Below are positions 1 through 7,203 of a stretch of DNA of 16,349 nt, one piece after another. The notes below the pieces were generated by a model. The model did no database searches. It saw only the letters and a program-made list of their open reading frames with translations, and was not told the origin of the DNA. Source of the DNA: an uncultured Acetatifactor sp. (GTDB lineage: Bacteria; Bacillota; Clostridia; Lachnospirales; Lachnospiraceae); the NCBI GenBank assembly GCA_910585015.1, contig CAJUCT010000058.1, positions 1 through 16,349 on the forward strand, given 5' to 3'. The translations under genes and the position numbers were made by a program. How positions within the stretch are numbered: position 1 is the stretch's first letter; every line of letters starts with the position of its first letter.

Positions 1-420
1 ATGCAGTTGTTAATTGGGCATGGTCAAGTACCCACCATCATGCCAGAAGCCTCAACTAATGTGGAGTTTCACTCCGAGATTCCGGCAGATTCCAATGCCA
101 GAGCTACAGACAACGGTGCAGCCCTGAAGGTTTGGGGCAAGCTGCTGTTTTCGCTGGGGGCGGAGGCTCAGGACGCAACGGTGAACTTGGCAAAGTGGAG
201 CATTGTACCCAGCGATTCCGCTGACTGCTACCGCAATGTAAAGGTGGAAGTGGTGGCCGCAGGCCAGGTTGTGCGGCAGATTACGCTGCCCAATGCGTTC
301 GTAATGGAGTACACAGAGGAACTGGATGATGAAACCGGCGTAGGTACCTTCTATCTGCATGTAAAACAGAAGAAGGATCTGACGGACTTGACTGCCATCG
401 AAGGCGGTTTTGAACAGTAA
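1..420 (+). CDS. Hcp/tail-tube-like protein, paralogue A
   Basis: A 139-residue protein, probably cytoplasmic, all-beta in appearance and lacking a signal peptide or membrane segment. It is about half identical (by-eye alignment) to the next gene product, sharing an EIP-x-DSNAR block near residue 27, a W-S-x-V-P block, a P-x-AFV-x-x-Y block and a GVGTF...KQKKD block near the C-terminus. The size, the beta-rich repeating pattern, the tandem duplication and the VgrG and PAAR-like genes downstream suggest an inner-tube subunit of a contractile injection system (Hcp or gp19-like). That role is inference, since I see no diagnostic Hcp motif. The ATG is the first base of the window, so the upstream ribosome binding site cannot be seen. 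Alignment with the paralogue, which begins at almost the same point, supports this start, but an upstream in-frame start cannot be excluded. Confidence 0.6.
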   Translation: MQLLIGHGQVPTIMPEASTNVEFHSEIPADSNARATDNGAALKVWGKLLFSLGAEAQDATVNLAKWSIVPSDSADCYRNVKVEVVAAGQVVRQITLPNAFVMEYTEELDDETGVGTFYLHVKQKKDLTDLTAIEGGFEQ

Positions 421-434
421 AGGAGGGATGAAGA

Positions 435-863
435 ATGTCTTTGATCGTAAAAATTGACGGACAGCAGAGTTTTGAGGTCTCAAAGGAATGTGTTAAGAGG
501 GTGAAATTTCAGACAGAGATCCCTCTGGATTCCAATGCCAGAACCAAAGATGTGGGCTGTGCTCTGGAGATTTCCGGTAAAATCCTGGTGGCTACAGACG
601 GAGATCCCTTCGACAGCACCAGGCAGTTGGCGCTGTGGTCCATGGTACCTGCAGAGAATGCGGCGGCTTACCGTCAGGTAACTGTAGAAATTGTGGAAGC
701 CGGCGTTGTGGAGAGAAAATATACCTTCCCCAGAGCCTTTGTCATCGATTATAAAGAAGACTATGGCAACAAGGACGGCGTAGGTACCTTCAGCATCGTG
801 ATCAAGCAGAAGAAGGATAAACTGAACTTGGTTTCCATTGATGGCGGATACGTTGGTGCCTGA
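435..863 (+). CDS. Hcp/tail-tube-like protein, paralogue B
   Basis: A 142-residue paralogue of the preceding gene, separated from it by 14 bases that carry a consensus AGGAGG site. It keeps the same conserved blocks: EIP-x-DSNAR, GK-x-L, W-S-M-V-P, YR-x-V-x-VE, P-x-AFV-x-DY, GVGTF and KQKKD, ending in a Gly-Gly-aromatic motif. There is no signal peptide or membrane segment. Two closely related tube-like proteins could form alternating or distinct rings, or one could be a tube initiator or terminator, or a cargo-carrying version. A strong hairpin terminator lies directly downstream, so the two tube-like genes may be made in excess over the genes that follow, as expected for a major structural component. 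The tube assignment is inference from size, fold pattern and neighbourhood; the paralogy is directly visible. Confidence 0.6.
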   Translation: MSLIVKIDGQQSFEVSKECVKRVKFQTEIPLDSNARTKDVGCALEISGKILVATDGDPFDSTRQLALWSMVPAENAAAYRQVTVEIVEAGVVERKYTFPRAFVIDYKEDYGNKDGVGTFSIVIKQKKDKLNLVSIDGGYVGA

Positions 864-876
864 TTTCCGGTATCAC

Positions 877-907
877 AAAGGGCGTATCTTAAGGGATGCG
901 CCCTTTT
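877..907 (+). terminator. Rho-independent terminator after the tube-like gene pair
   Basis: A 12-base-pair stem (877-888 with 895-906, one G-T wobble) encloses a six-base loop. The 3' arm ends in four T residues, and a second T-rich stretch follows at 914-920. It starts 14 bases after the stop codon of the second tube-like gene. It may be partial, letting some transcription through to the rest of the block. I found no convincing promoter between it and the J-protein gene. Confidence 0.75.
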
Positions 908-920
908 ACCACTTATTTTT

Positions 921-965
921 ACTCCAAAGGATTCCGGCGTAAATCCTGCGGGAGCCCCTTGGAGT
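921..965 (+). promoter_or_regulatory. Imperfect inverted repeat upstream of the J-protein gene
   Basis: Seven bases at 921-927 pair exactly with 959-965. After one mismatch two further G-C pairs continue the stem, and a smaller CCG/CGG pairing is possible inside. No T-tract follows, so it is unlikely to be a terminator. It lies about 25 bases before the J-protein start and may be a structured 5' leader or an RNA-processing site. It could also be chance. Confidence 0.3.
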
Positions 966-990
966 GGAGTTAAGGAAAGGCGGAAGAGAC

Positions 991-1392
991 ATGGTAGACA
1001 CAAAAGACTATTACAGGATCCTGGGTGTGGCTTTATACGCCACGGAGAATGAGATCAAATCCGCATATCGGAAGATGGCCAAGAAGTATCATCCGGATGC
1101 GCATCCCGGCGACAGGGAATGCGAACGAAAGTTCCGGGAGATCAATGAGGCTTATGGCGTATTGGGAGATCCCAGCAAGAGAAAGAGATATGACGCGGAA
1201 AACAACAGAAGCAAGACCAGAGACAGCAGACCAGAAGTGAATTACCAGAATATTTACAATAGATTTAACAATATGTTTGGATTTCAAGGCAACATGGGAG
1301 ATATGGCTCAGGATGGGAGGACAGAGCAAAGGGATAAGAATCCGCTGGACACCACGGAAATATTTGAACGTTTCATGGGGATAAAAAGGTGA
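991..1392 (+). CDS. Short J-domain protein (DnaJ-like co-chaperone)
   Basis: A 133-residue J-domain protein that should stimulate the ATPase of an Hsp70-type partner. Residues 4-68 form the J domain, opening with KDYYRILGV, with the invariant HPD at 34-36 and a typical helix-IV region ending KRKRYD. There is no Gly/Phe-rich linker of the DnaJ kind, no zinc-finger repeats and no substrate-binding domain, so this is a type III (class C) J protein. The Asn- and Met-rich tail (about 80-110) ends in a short segment around PLDTTEIFERFMGIK that may dock to a partner. I chose the ATG at 991 because J domains begin a few residues before KDYY and a purine-rich GGAAGAG lies just upstream; an in-frame GTG at 964 would add nine residues not typical of the family. 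The obvious partner is the Hsp70-like ATPase encoded at 7204-9825. Confidence 0.93.
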   Translation: MVDTKDYYRILGVALYATENEIKSAYRKMAKKYHPDAHPGDRECERKFREINEAYGVLGDPSKRKRYDAENNRSKTRDSRPEVNYQNIYNRFNNMFGFQGNMGDMAQDGRTEQRDKNPLDTTEIFERFMGIKR

Positions 1393-1399
1393 TAAGACA

Positions 1400-1930
1400 A
1401 TGAAAAAGATGATAAATTGGCTGATTGCGCTGCTTTCCATAGCAATTGCCATGCTCTTGGCATTCGGAACCAATGCCTCCGGCCTATGGATATTTATAGT
1501 CATGGCATTCTCCCTTTTGCACGTTGTGATGGCGGTGAAGAGAGAGGCTGTCCCAGCGGGTAGAATAGCCTGCAAGTCGGTGCTGCCCTCCACGGCCCTG
1601 ACAGAACTGGTGCTGTTGGGAGAGGAGGGAGACAGGCTGGCCTCCTGGAATATCTATGGCAAGAACGGCATTGTCATAGGAAGGGACGTGGGAGAAAATC
1701 ATGTGACCGTGAACCTGGAGAACAGTGCATATGCCAGCATGATAGACGTGGAGCATGCCGTATTGAACTATTCCGGCGACAGTTGGTACATAGAAGATAT
1801 ATCGGAGAGAAACGGTGTCAGTATACAGAAGCAGGATGGTAGGAAATATAAGCTGGCTTACGGAAAGCCCTGTAGACTGGAGAAGGGGGACATTGTCTGT
1901 GTAGCCTTGACCAGATTACAGATCCTATAA
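1400..1930 (+). CDS. Membrane-anchored FHA-domain protein
   Basis: A 176-residue protein with two closely spaced hydrophobic segments (about 6-23 and 28-46) followed by Lys-Arg. This places the rest in the cytoplasm by the positive-inside rule. Residues about 83-172 form an FHA domain, a phosphothreonine-peptide binding fold: Gly-Arg at 94-95, a D-x-x-H at 116-119 where the family usually has S-x-x-H, and Asn-Gly at 138-139. The Ser-to-Asp change removes a residue that normally contacts phosphate, so binding may be altered or phosphorylation-independent. The start has an AAGGTGAT site six bases upstream, and the gene follows the J-protein gene by only seven bases. With the next two genes it forms an FHA/FHA/PP2C group resembling the threonine-phosphorylation control modules of type VI secretion clusters. 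The domain call is firm; the secretion-control role is inference from context. Confidence 0.85.
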   Translation: MKKMINWLIALLSIAIAMLLAFGTNASGLWIFIVMAFSLLHVVMAVKREAVPAGRIACKSVLPSTALTELVLLGEEGDRLASWNIYGKNGIVIGRDVGENHVTVNLENSAYASMIDVEHAVLNYSGDSWYIEDISERNGVSIQKQDGRKYKLAYGKPCRLEKGDIVCVALTRLQIL

Positions 1931-1972
1931 GATTGGAAGTATAACAGAATAGACATAAGGACGGTAAGGGAA

Positions 1973-2491
1973 ATGGGAGAATCGAATTTAATCAGATGCC
2001 AGAATGGACATCTTTTCAGCAGGAAGCGCTATGGAACTGTGTGCCCGTACTGCAATGTGGAGACGGAGACAAAGGAAAAGAAAGAGACCATGACATCGGA
2101 GGTGGACCTGGAGGAACAGATCTTTAAGGATGACGTAAAGCCAGTGTGCGGATGGCTGGTATGCATCTCCGGCCCCAGACAGGGCAAGGATTATAAGATT
2201 GTAAACGGGAAGAACTTTATTGGCAGGGCGGATGATATGGACATCCAGATTCTAGGGGACAATGAGATATCCAGAAGAAATCATGCGGTGGTGGTGTTCG
2301 ATCCTAAGAAGAAGGAGACCGTACTGTTGCCGGGGGATTCCAATGGCCTGGTTTATCTGAACGAAAACGCGGTTTATACTCCCATGACTCTCAGCCCCTA
2401 TGACAAGATAGAGATGGGACAGTCCGTATTCGCGTTTCTGCCTTTCTGCGGCAATCATTTTATGTGGGGAGAGAAAAACGGCAATGGGTGA
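1973..2491 (+). CDS. Zinc-ribbon plus FHA-domain protein
   Basis: A soluble 172-residue protein in two parts. The N-terminus holds a probable metal-binding knuckle, Cys9-x3-His13 and Cys24-Pro-Tyr-Cys27, resembling short zinc ribbons that precede FHA domains in clostridial proteins. A charged Glu/Lys-rich linker (28-55) follows. Residues about 60-165 form an FHA domain with Gly-Arg at 84-85, an IS-R-R-N-H motif at 99-104 (one residue longer than the usual S-x-x-H) and Asn-Gly at 124-125. It should bind phosphothreonine peptides, possibly on a substrate of a kinase not encoded here. Its last eight bases overlap the start of the phosphatase gene, suggesting coupled translation and matched amounts. 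The 42-base gap upstream carries GGTAAGGG just before the ATG but no clear promoter or hairpin. Confidence 0.87.
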   Translation: MGESNLIRCQNGHLFSRKRYGTVCPYCNVETETKEKKETMTSEVDLEEQIFKDDVKPVCGWLVCISGPRQGKDYKIVNGKNFIGRADDMDIQILGDNEISRRNHAVVVFDPKKKETVLLPGDSNGLVYLNENAVYTPMTLSPYDKIEMGQSVFAFLPFCGNHFMWGEKNGNG

Positions 2492-3308
2492 GGCATATTG
2501 CGGGATCGCTGTCCTGGCGGCGCTGATTCTGCTGCTGGAGATCATAAAACTCTGGGGAGGCAGGGAGAAAGGCAGCCTGCTGCCAGATGTGGGAACCTGC
2601 ATGACCATCGGCAGCCGGGAGGTGCAGGAAGACCAACTGGCCTGCATGAACACCGATGCAGGAATGATGGCGGTTCTGGCGGATGGGGCTGGTAAAACTT
2701 ATGGGGGCAGGATCGCTGCAAGGACGGCGGTGGAAACTTTTCAGGATATATTTGGGGATTACAATGCCTTTAACAATCCCCAATATTACTTCCGAAAAGC
2801 GTTTCAATGTGCAAACAGGGAGATCTTGAAGGCCCTGGGAGATGAGAACCGTGGTACGGCCAGTGTGGGATGCGCTCTGATACGCAGCGGATATCTGTAC
2901 TATGCTCTGGTGGGGAACGTGAAGATCGGTGTATTCAGGGAAGAGACTCTGGTTCCTGTCTCAGCAGGGCATACGGTGGCGGTTATGGCGGAGAAAAAAT
3001 TTAAGGAGGGGAAGATATCCCGTCAGGATACGCTGTCCTTGTTGGAAAACCAGAGACTTTACAATTACCTGGGGAAGGACGGCTTCCGGGATATTGAGTT
3101 TTTCGACGCGCCGGTGCGGCTCTTAAAAGGCGACATTGTGATTCTGATGAGTGACGGAATCTATGAACTCCTGGGCTTTCGGGAAGTGGAAGAGGTGCTG
3201 CGGGAGCGGGGAAACTGCCAGGAGAAGGCATTGCAAATAATAGAGAAGGTGAACTGCAATGCCAGTGAGAACAAGGATAATGCCAGTGTGGTTCTGATTG
3301 GAATATAA
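2484..3308 (+). CDS. Membrane-anchored PP2C-type Ser/Thr phosphatase
   Basis: A 274-residue protein with one N-terminal hydrophobic segment (about 7-23) followed by basic residues, placing the catalytic domain in the cytoplasm. The PP2C motifs appear in order: R-E-V-Q-E-D (45-50), metal-binding D67-G68 in an ADGAGKTYGG block, a GTAS segment in the middle, a G-N-V-K-I segment where many members have GDSR, S-D-G at 223-225 and D-N-A-S at 265-268. All Asp residues expected to hold the two metal ions are present, so it is probably an active Mn/Mg-dependent phosphatase removing phosphate from Ser/Thr residues. It resembles the stand-alone phosphatase (PppA type) of type VI systems. The start overlaps the FHA gene and has GGGAGAG about ten bases upstream. 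Its substrate is unknown; FHA-bound partners are the natural candidates. Confidence 0.88.
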   Translation: MGEAYCGIAVLAALILLLEIIKLWGGREKGSLLPDVGTCMTIGSREVQEDQLACMNTDAGMMAVLADGAGKTYGGRIAARTAVETFQDIFGDYNAFNNPQYYFRKAFQCANREILKALGDENRGTASVGCALIRSGYLYYALVGNVKIGVFREETLVPVSAGHTVAVMAEKKFKEGKISRQDTLSLLENQRLYNYLGKDGFRDIEFFDAPVRLLKGDIVILMSDGIYELLGFREVEEVLRERGNCQEKALQIIEKVNCNASENKDNASVVLIGI

Positions 3309-3335
3309 TCCGGGAACAGGCGGAACGGAGGCACG

Positions 3336-5126
3336 ATGAGAAAACAGAATTCAGAGTTTTTGACAGCCTTCACCTCTGAGGCAAGCCATGATATCAAAAA
3401 CACGGATTATTTTGGCTATGTGGAATTGGACAACTTTGCCTGCTATGTAATGGCCGACGGAATAGATGACCAACTGGAGGCGTTGAGTGCGAGACTTGCC
3501 GTGACTGCGGCCACATCCGCGTTTTTGGAGGGGCCGTCCATGAGCCGACGTGCGGTGAAAAGATGCCTGAAAGCAGCCAACAGGGCGTTATTGGAGGCGA
3601 AGAGCAAGACCAGACTGAAAGCGTCAGTGATTATTGTGCTGACCGACTATGTGAAACTGCGATACGGGCAGGCGGGCAATATCCGGCTGCGTCTGTATAG
3701 CAATGGCTTTCCGCACCATGAGACTACGGATCAATCCCTTACCCTGGATATGGTAAAGGAGGAACGAGTATCTCAGGATAAGGTGGCGGCGCATATAGAG
3801 AGAAATAACCTGTATGCCTATCTTGGGCAGGAGAAGGACTTTCATCCGGTGGTGTCCAGGAAACTGAAACTCACGGACTCCGATGTGCTGGCTCTGTATA
3901 CGAGAGGTGTATGGGAGCATGTGGACGAGGGGGAAATCCGGGATGTAATTGCGGAAGCCTCAGATGATCCGGCGGATACGGTAAACAGCATAGAGGACAT
4001 GCTGTTGTCCCGCCAGCCCGAGGATCTTAACAAGTACACGCTGGCAGTGATTTTTTGCAACAAATTGTTTGCTGATCCCAATAAGAAGAGAAAACTGCGC
4101 CGAGTTCTTCTGTTGATGCTTCCCGTGGCCCTGGCGGCAGGCACAATAGCTGTGATGCTGGTGGTGCGCCACAATAAGCGGGTGGAAAAGCGGGAGCAGA
4201 TGGAACTGGGCTATACGGATACCATTGAGTACATCCAGATGGACAATTATCCGAAGGCCCAAGAGAAATGTGAGACCGCCTATGACCTGGCGAAGGATCT
4301 GAAGGACGCACGGATGATAACGGAACTGGGCGACCTTATGAAGCTGGTGGAGGCGGTAATGCGGGGGCAGCAGCTTTTGGAGGAGGAGAAATACACCGAA
4401 GCGCAGGAAGCTTTTCTGGAAGCAGCAAAGCGGGCGGAGTATGTAGACAGATTGGGAGCGGATTATATCAGCCAGCGGCTTGAACTGACAGCTACATACA
4501 TATCCGTATATGATCTGATTTACCTGGGGGATTCCCTTACCGCCAATCTCCAGTATGATAAGGCGGAGGAAAAGTATCTGGAAGCAAAGGCACAGGCGTC
4601 CAAGATCTATTTCAATGAGGGCAGAACCGATGCGCTGGATGCGCTGGACGCGCTGTATGAGACACAGAAAGAGCAGCGCCAGGAGGAGGATGAGGCCCGC
4701 AGGGAGCAGCTGACCCAGGAGGAGGCGGGCAATCAATTGCTGGCCCAGGGAGATACGGCGTATGCGCAGGGGGACTATGAGAGCGCAAAGGTATATTATT
4801 CGTCCGCGATGCAAAAATTTGTGCAGCTGCAAGATCAGGTACAGCAGGAGGTCATACAGGAGAAACTGGATATTGCCCAGCGAAAGCTGGATGAGAAAGA
4901 GAAGCTGGAGACAGAAGCGGAAAAATATATCCAGCAGGCGGAAATCCTGTCTGACGCAGGAGACTATAACAGTGCGAGGAAGTATTATCTGTTGGCCAAA
5001 GATATATATGCGGCTATGAAAGAAGAGGACAGGCTGGATGAGATCGACAGGAGAATGGAAATGCTGAATATTAAGGAAGAGGGACAGGTCCCCGTCCCGG
5101 CTCCGGAAACGGAGTTGATTCAATAA
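3336..5126 (+). CDS. Transmembrane protein with degenerate PP2C-like domain and TPR/coiled-coil repeats
   Basis: A 596-residue single-pass membrane protein. Residues about 15-240 resemble a PP2C fold: an ADG at 40-42 like the family's metal-binding DG, a G-N-I-R-L-R-L segment at 114-120, and a D-V-L-A-L-Y-T-R-G stretch ending at 191 where active enzymes have S-D-G. The DN near the C-terminus is replaced by N-K-Y-T (232-235). Loss of two metal-binding positions suggests a pseudophosphatase, perhaps a scaffold or phospho-sensor. A strongly basic KKRKLRR precedes a hydrophobic segment at about 257-277, so the remaining 320 residues probably lie outside the membrane. That part is Glu/Gln/Lys-rich, with several TPR-like helical pairs (A-Y-A-Q-G-D-Y-E-S-A-K type, also near 370-395, 435-455, 550-580) and coiled coil, and ends in a Pro-rich tail. 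CGGAGG sits five bases before the ATG. Domain limits are approximate. Confidence 0.75.
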   Translation: MRKQNSEFLTAFTSEASHDIKNTDYFGYVELDNFACYVMADGIDDQLEALSARLAVTAATSAFLEGPSMSRRAVKRCLKAANRALLEAKSKTRLKASVIIVLTDYVKLRYGQAGNIRLRLYSNGFPHHETTDQSLTLDMVKEERVSQDKVAAHIERNNLYAYLGQEKDFHPVVSRKLKLTDSDVLALYTRGVWEHVDEGEIRDVIAEASDDPADTVNSIEDMLLSRQPEDLNKYTLAVIFCNKLFADPNKKRKLRRVLLLMLPVALAAGTIAVMLVVRHNKRVEKREQMELGYTDTIEYIQMDNYPKAQEKCETAYDLAKDLKDARMITELGDLMKLVEAVMRGQQLLEEEKYTEAQEAFLEAAKRAEYVDRLGADYISQRLELTATYISVYDLIYLGDSLTANLQYDKAEEKYLEAKAQASKIYFNEGRTDALDALDALYETQKEQRQEEDEARREQLTQEEAGNQLLAQGDTAYAQGDYESAKVYYSSAMQKFVQLQDQVQQEVIQEKLDIAQRKLDEKEKLETEAEKYIQQAEILSDAGDYNSARKYYLLAKDIYAAMKEEDRLDEIDRRMEMLNIKEEGQVPVPAPETELIQ

Positions 5127-5134
5127 GGAGAGAG

Positions 5135-6451
5135 GTGAAAGCAGTGGAAACGGGCAATGGCTTCGACATGGAACAATACATCCGAAAGCGCATGATGGAA
5201 ATATCCCAGTTGGAGGACAGGGCATCCTACAAGGAGATTGTTGGGAACCTGCTTTTGGAACTCTACCGGTATAATCAGGAGGCATATGAAAAGCTGGAAG
5301 AAAGGATACTGCAGGAAAGTGATCCCGGGCAGGGCAGCTATGCGGTTTATATGGGGCTGACGGACGGAGAGCATTACGATGCTACAGACTCCTTTCTGTA
5401 TCCCATGCGGGAGGAGGATACAGGAAAGAGGGAGGTTTCCGCCAATGATGTCAATGAGGCGGTAAAAAGCGGGGAGAGTATTCGTCTTTACACGGTTTTT
5501 CTACAGGCCAAGGCATCTGTGATCAGTCGTCTGCTCCATGAAAACAAGGTATTTTCCGGTGTTATCCAAACCGATAAGCGGCAATACAGATGTACCTTCA
5601 CCCTGCGGCGCAGCGAGAGTTATCTTGAACTGGTAAAGGATCTGTACTACGTCTTTTCCGCCAACAGTCAGCCTTGGACAACGGTGTGTGAAGCCTATCT
5701 GATGAAGTTGCTGGATGTGTATCTGGTTACGGCGGAGAATATACCACAGAAGGATACCATCGAGGAAATTCGTGTGGACTTTGAGGGGTATGCCGACTTG
5801 GTGCGGTATGACAGGATTCCCCTGTGGAACCTGAAAAAGGTCAAAGAAAAGACCAGCACCTATCCTGAACCCTGTATTGACAAAGTAAACTATGAACATC
5901 GCATTTTTGCCCATAGGCTGGCTCCCGACTGTGAATACCTGGTTGCGGATACGAATGTGGAGATTACCAATATCAGGCGGGTGAATGGGGATCTGCTGAT
6001 CTCCTGCACACTGGATACCCCCTACGAGTGGGAATTGTACCAGATAAGACAGGATAATAAAAAGGGATATTACCCCTATCCGGTCATGGGAAACTGCTGC
6101 AAGGAGAGTTTTTCGGGAAATATCACAGAACTGTACCGCAGGAGCATTAAGACCAGGGGAGAGATGGCCCGTCTGATAGAAGCCTTTGACTATGGCGGAT
6201 ATGTGGCGTTCAAGGGGGTAGAAGTGTGCAAATTGCCTCCGGAACGATGGGAATGGTCCAACTACAATATGGATGGATTTGTGCAGGACGAAATCCGCGT
6301 TGGGGATGCGCGGCAGGCGCTGCTGCTCCATTTTGTGCCTGCGGATGGGGAGAATTACATGAATGAAGACATCATGAGTTTTTATGTGACGCAGATACAG
6401 AAACTTTTCCCGGAGTACCAGTGCATAGGCAGGCTTGATAAGGAGAGTTAG
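5135..6451 (+). CDS. Conserved-looking hypothetical protein, about 430 residues
   Basis: I do not recognise this protein. It is soluble, with no signal peptide or membrane segment. The N-terminal 60 residues are helical and charged, the middle is mixed, and the second half is rich in aromatic residues with beta-like patterns, including a W-x-W-S-N-Y-N segment near residue 373. It lies between the TPR membrane protein and another unrecognised gene in an injection-system-like block, so it could be a baseplate or sheath-associated part specific to this lineage; that is context only. The start is uncertain. GTG at 5135 follows AAGGAG by only four bases, GTG at 5144 is thirteen bases from it, and ATG at 5168 gives a natural M-E-Q-Y beginning with a poor ribosome binding site. 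I keep the longest form. Confidence 0.7.
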   Translation: MKAVETGNGFDMEQYIRKRMMEISQLEDRASYKEIVGNLLLELYRYNQEAYEKLEERILQESDPGQGSYAVYMGLTDGEHYDATDSFLYPMREEDTGKREVSANDVNEAVKSGESIRLYTVFLQAKASVISRLLHENKVFSGVIQTDKRQYRCTFTLRRSESYLELVKDLYYVFSANSQPWTTVCEAYLMKLLDVYLVTAENIPQKDTIEEIRVDFEGYADLVRYDRIPLWNLKKVKEKTSTYPEPCIDKVNYEHRIFAHRLAPDCEYLVADTNVEITNIRRVNGDLLISCTLDTPYEWELYQIRQDNKKGYYPYPVMGNCCKESFSGNITELYRRSIKTRGEMARLIEAFDYGGYVAFKGVEVCKLPPERWEWSNYNMDGFVQDEIRVGDARQALLLHFVPADGENYMNEDIMSFYVTQIQKLFPEYQCIGRLDKES

Positions 6452-6460
6452 TGATTTGGG

Positions 6461-6478
6461 TGCCCGCTGAAGCGGGCA
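6461..6478 (+). promoter_or_regulatory. Perfect GC-rich intercistronic hairpin
   Basis: Seven perfectly paired bases (6461-6467 with 6472-6478, six of the seven G-C) close a TGAA tetraloop. It begins ten bases after a stop codon and ends just before the next gene. No T-tract follows, so it is not a standard terminator. It could stabilise or mark a processing point in the transcript, or control access to the next ribosome binding site. It also covers the place where a ribosome binding site for the ATG at 6480 would need to be. Confidence 0.5.
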
Positions 6479-6491
6479 GATGGGAGTTAGC

Positions 6492-7184
6492 GTGAATTTT
6501 TTATGGGATATCGCTTTACGGGCCCAGGTTCAGGACAGGGCGGAGGAGGATATGTTTTTCTGCCAGGCGGAGGAATTTAGCCCTTTTTATGAGCAGGCGT
6601 TTTCCTGCCTGAATGAAACAGACCTGCCGGAGGGGAAGATTGAATTAAATCTTTTTATCCGGTTTGCTTCTATTTTCCAGGATATTCTGGCCCGGGAGGA
6701 GGAGACACCGTCAGTCTTTGGGGAATACCTGACGGATGCGGCGCTGCACACGCTGCTTTACACGGACTTGCGCCAGGGACTTTCCAAGAGGGACATCTAT
6801 ATCAGAAAGCTCCGGCAGGAACTGGAGCAGGGGATATTCTGGCGGGATGCCGCAGGGGTCTTTCGGGAAATTCCCATGGCGGAGAGGAATCGCCTGGCGG
6901 CGCTGGCTCTGACCCAGATGCAGACAGGATCGTCACTTATGATTTTTCGCAGGGGCGTCAAGGTGCTGTTTCCGGATGCTGTCCTCTATCAGATCAGGGA
7001 GGAGCGCAAGAAGCTCCTGTTGTACCTGAGCGGCAACAGGAGTCGGCAGAGGGAAGAGAGACTTTGTCTTGTGCAGGATCTGTTTCTCCCACTGAACTAT
7101 GAACTCCGCACTTTTTGGAAATACCACTTTGGCATAATCGGCGTGGACGATGCCATGCACATAGATGAGATCGCTATTTATTGA
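6492..7184 (+). CDS. Hypothetical protein, about 230 residues, helix-rich
   Basis: I do not recognise this protein. It is soluble and rich in Leu, Glu, Arg and Phe, mostly helical in appearance, with a charged middle (about 95-125) and an aromatic C-terminus ending in an acidic DDAMHIDEIAIY. I chose the GTG at 6492, giving M-N-F-L-W-D-I-A-L, because GGGAG lies five bases upstream. The ATG at 6480 would add four residues but has only the arm of a GC hairpin (6461-6478) where its ribosome binding site should be. It sits 19 bases before the Hsp70-like gene and may be a partner or substrate adaptor of that ATPase, or a small structural part of the injection apparatus. Both ideas rest only on position. 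Confidence 0.65.
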   Translation: MNFLWDIALRAQVQDRAEEDMFFCQAEEFSPFYEQAFSCLNETDLPEGKIELNLFIRFASIFQDILAREEETPSVFGEYLTDAALHTLLYTDLRQGLSKRDIYIRKLRQELEQGIFWRDAAGVFREIPMAERNRLAALALTQMQTGSSLMIFRRGVKVLFPDAVLYQIREERKKLLLYLSGNRSRQREERLCLVQDLFLPLNYELRTFWKYHFGIIGVDDAMHIDEIAIY

Positions 7185-7203
7185 GAAGAGGATATAGGTT
7201 GGG

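Noticed and set aside
964..990. Upstream GTG start for the J protein
   Set aside because: The added nine residues are not family-like, and the ATG at 991 has a better-placed ribosome binding site.
3960..5285. Long minus-strand open frame (about 440 codons) opposite the TPR membrane protein
   Set aside because: It lies opposite a well-supported gene with clear motifs. Its composition is Leu/Ile/Arg-rich, as expected from the antisense of Glu/Lys-rich coding sequence, and it has no ribosome binding site or motif.
5501..6331. Minus-strand open frame of about 275 codons
   Set aside because: It is fully contained opposite the 5135-6451 gene, with no motif or start signal and a composition typical of an antisense shadow.
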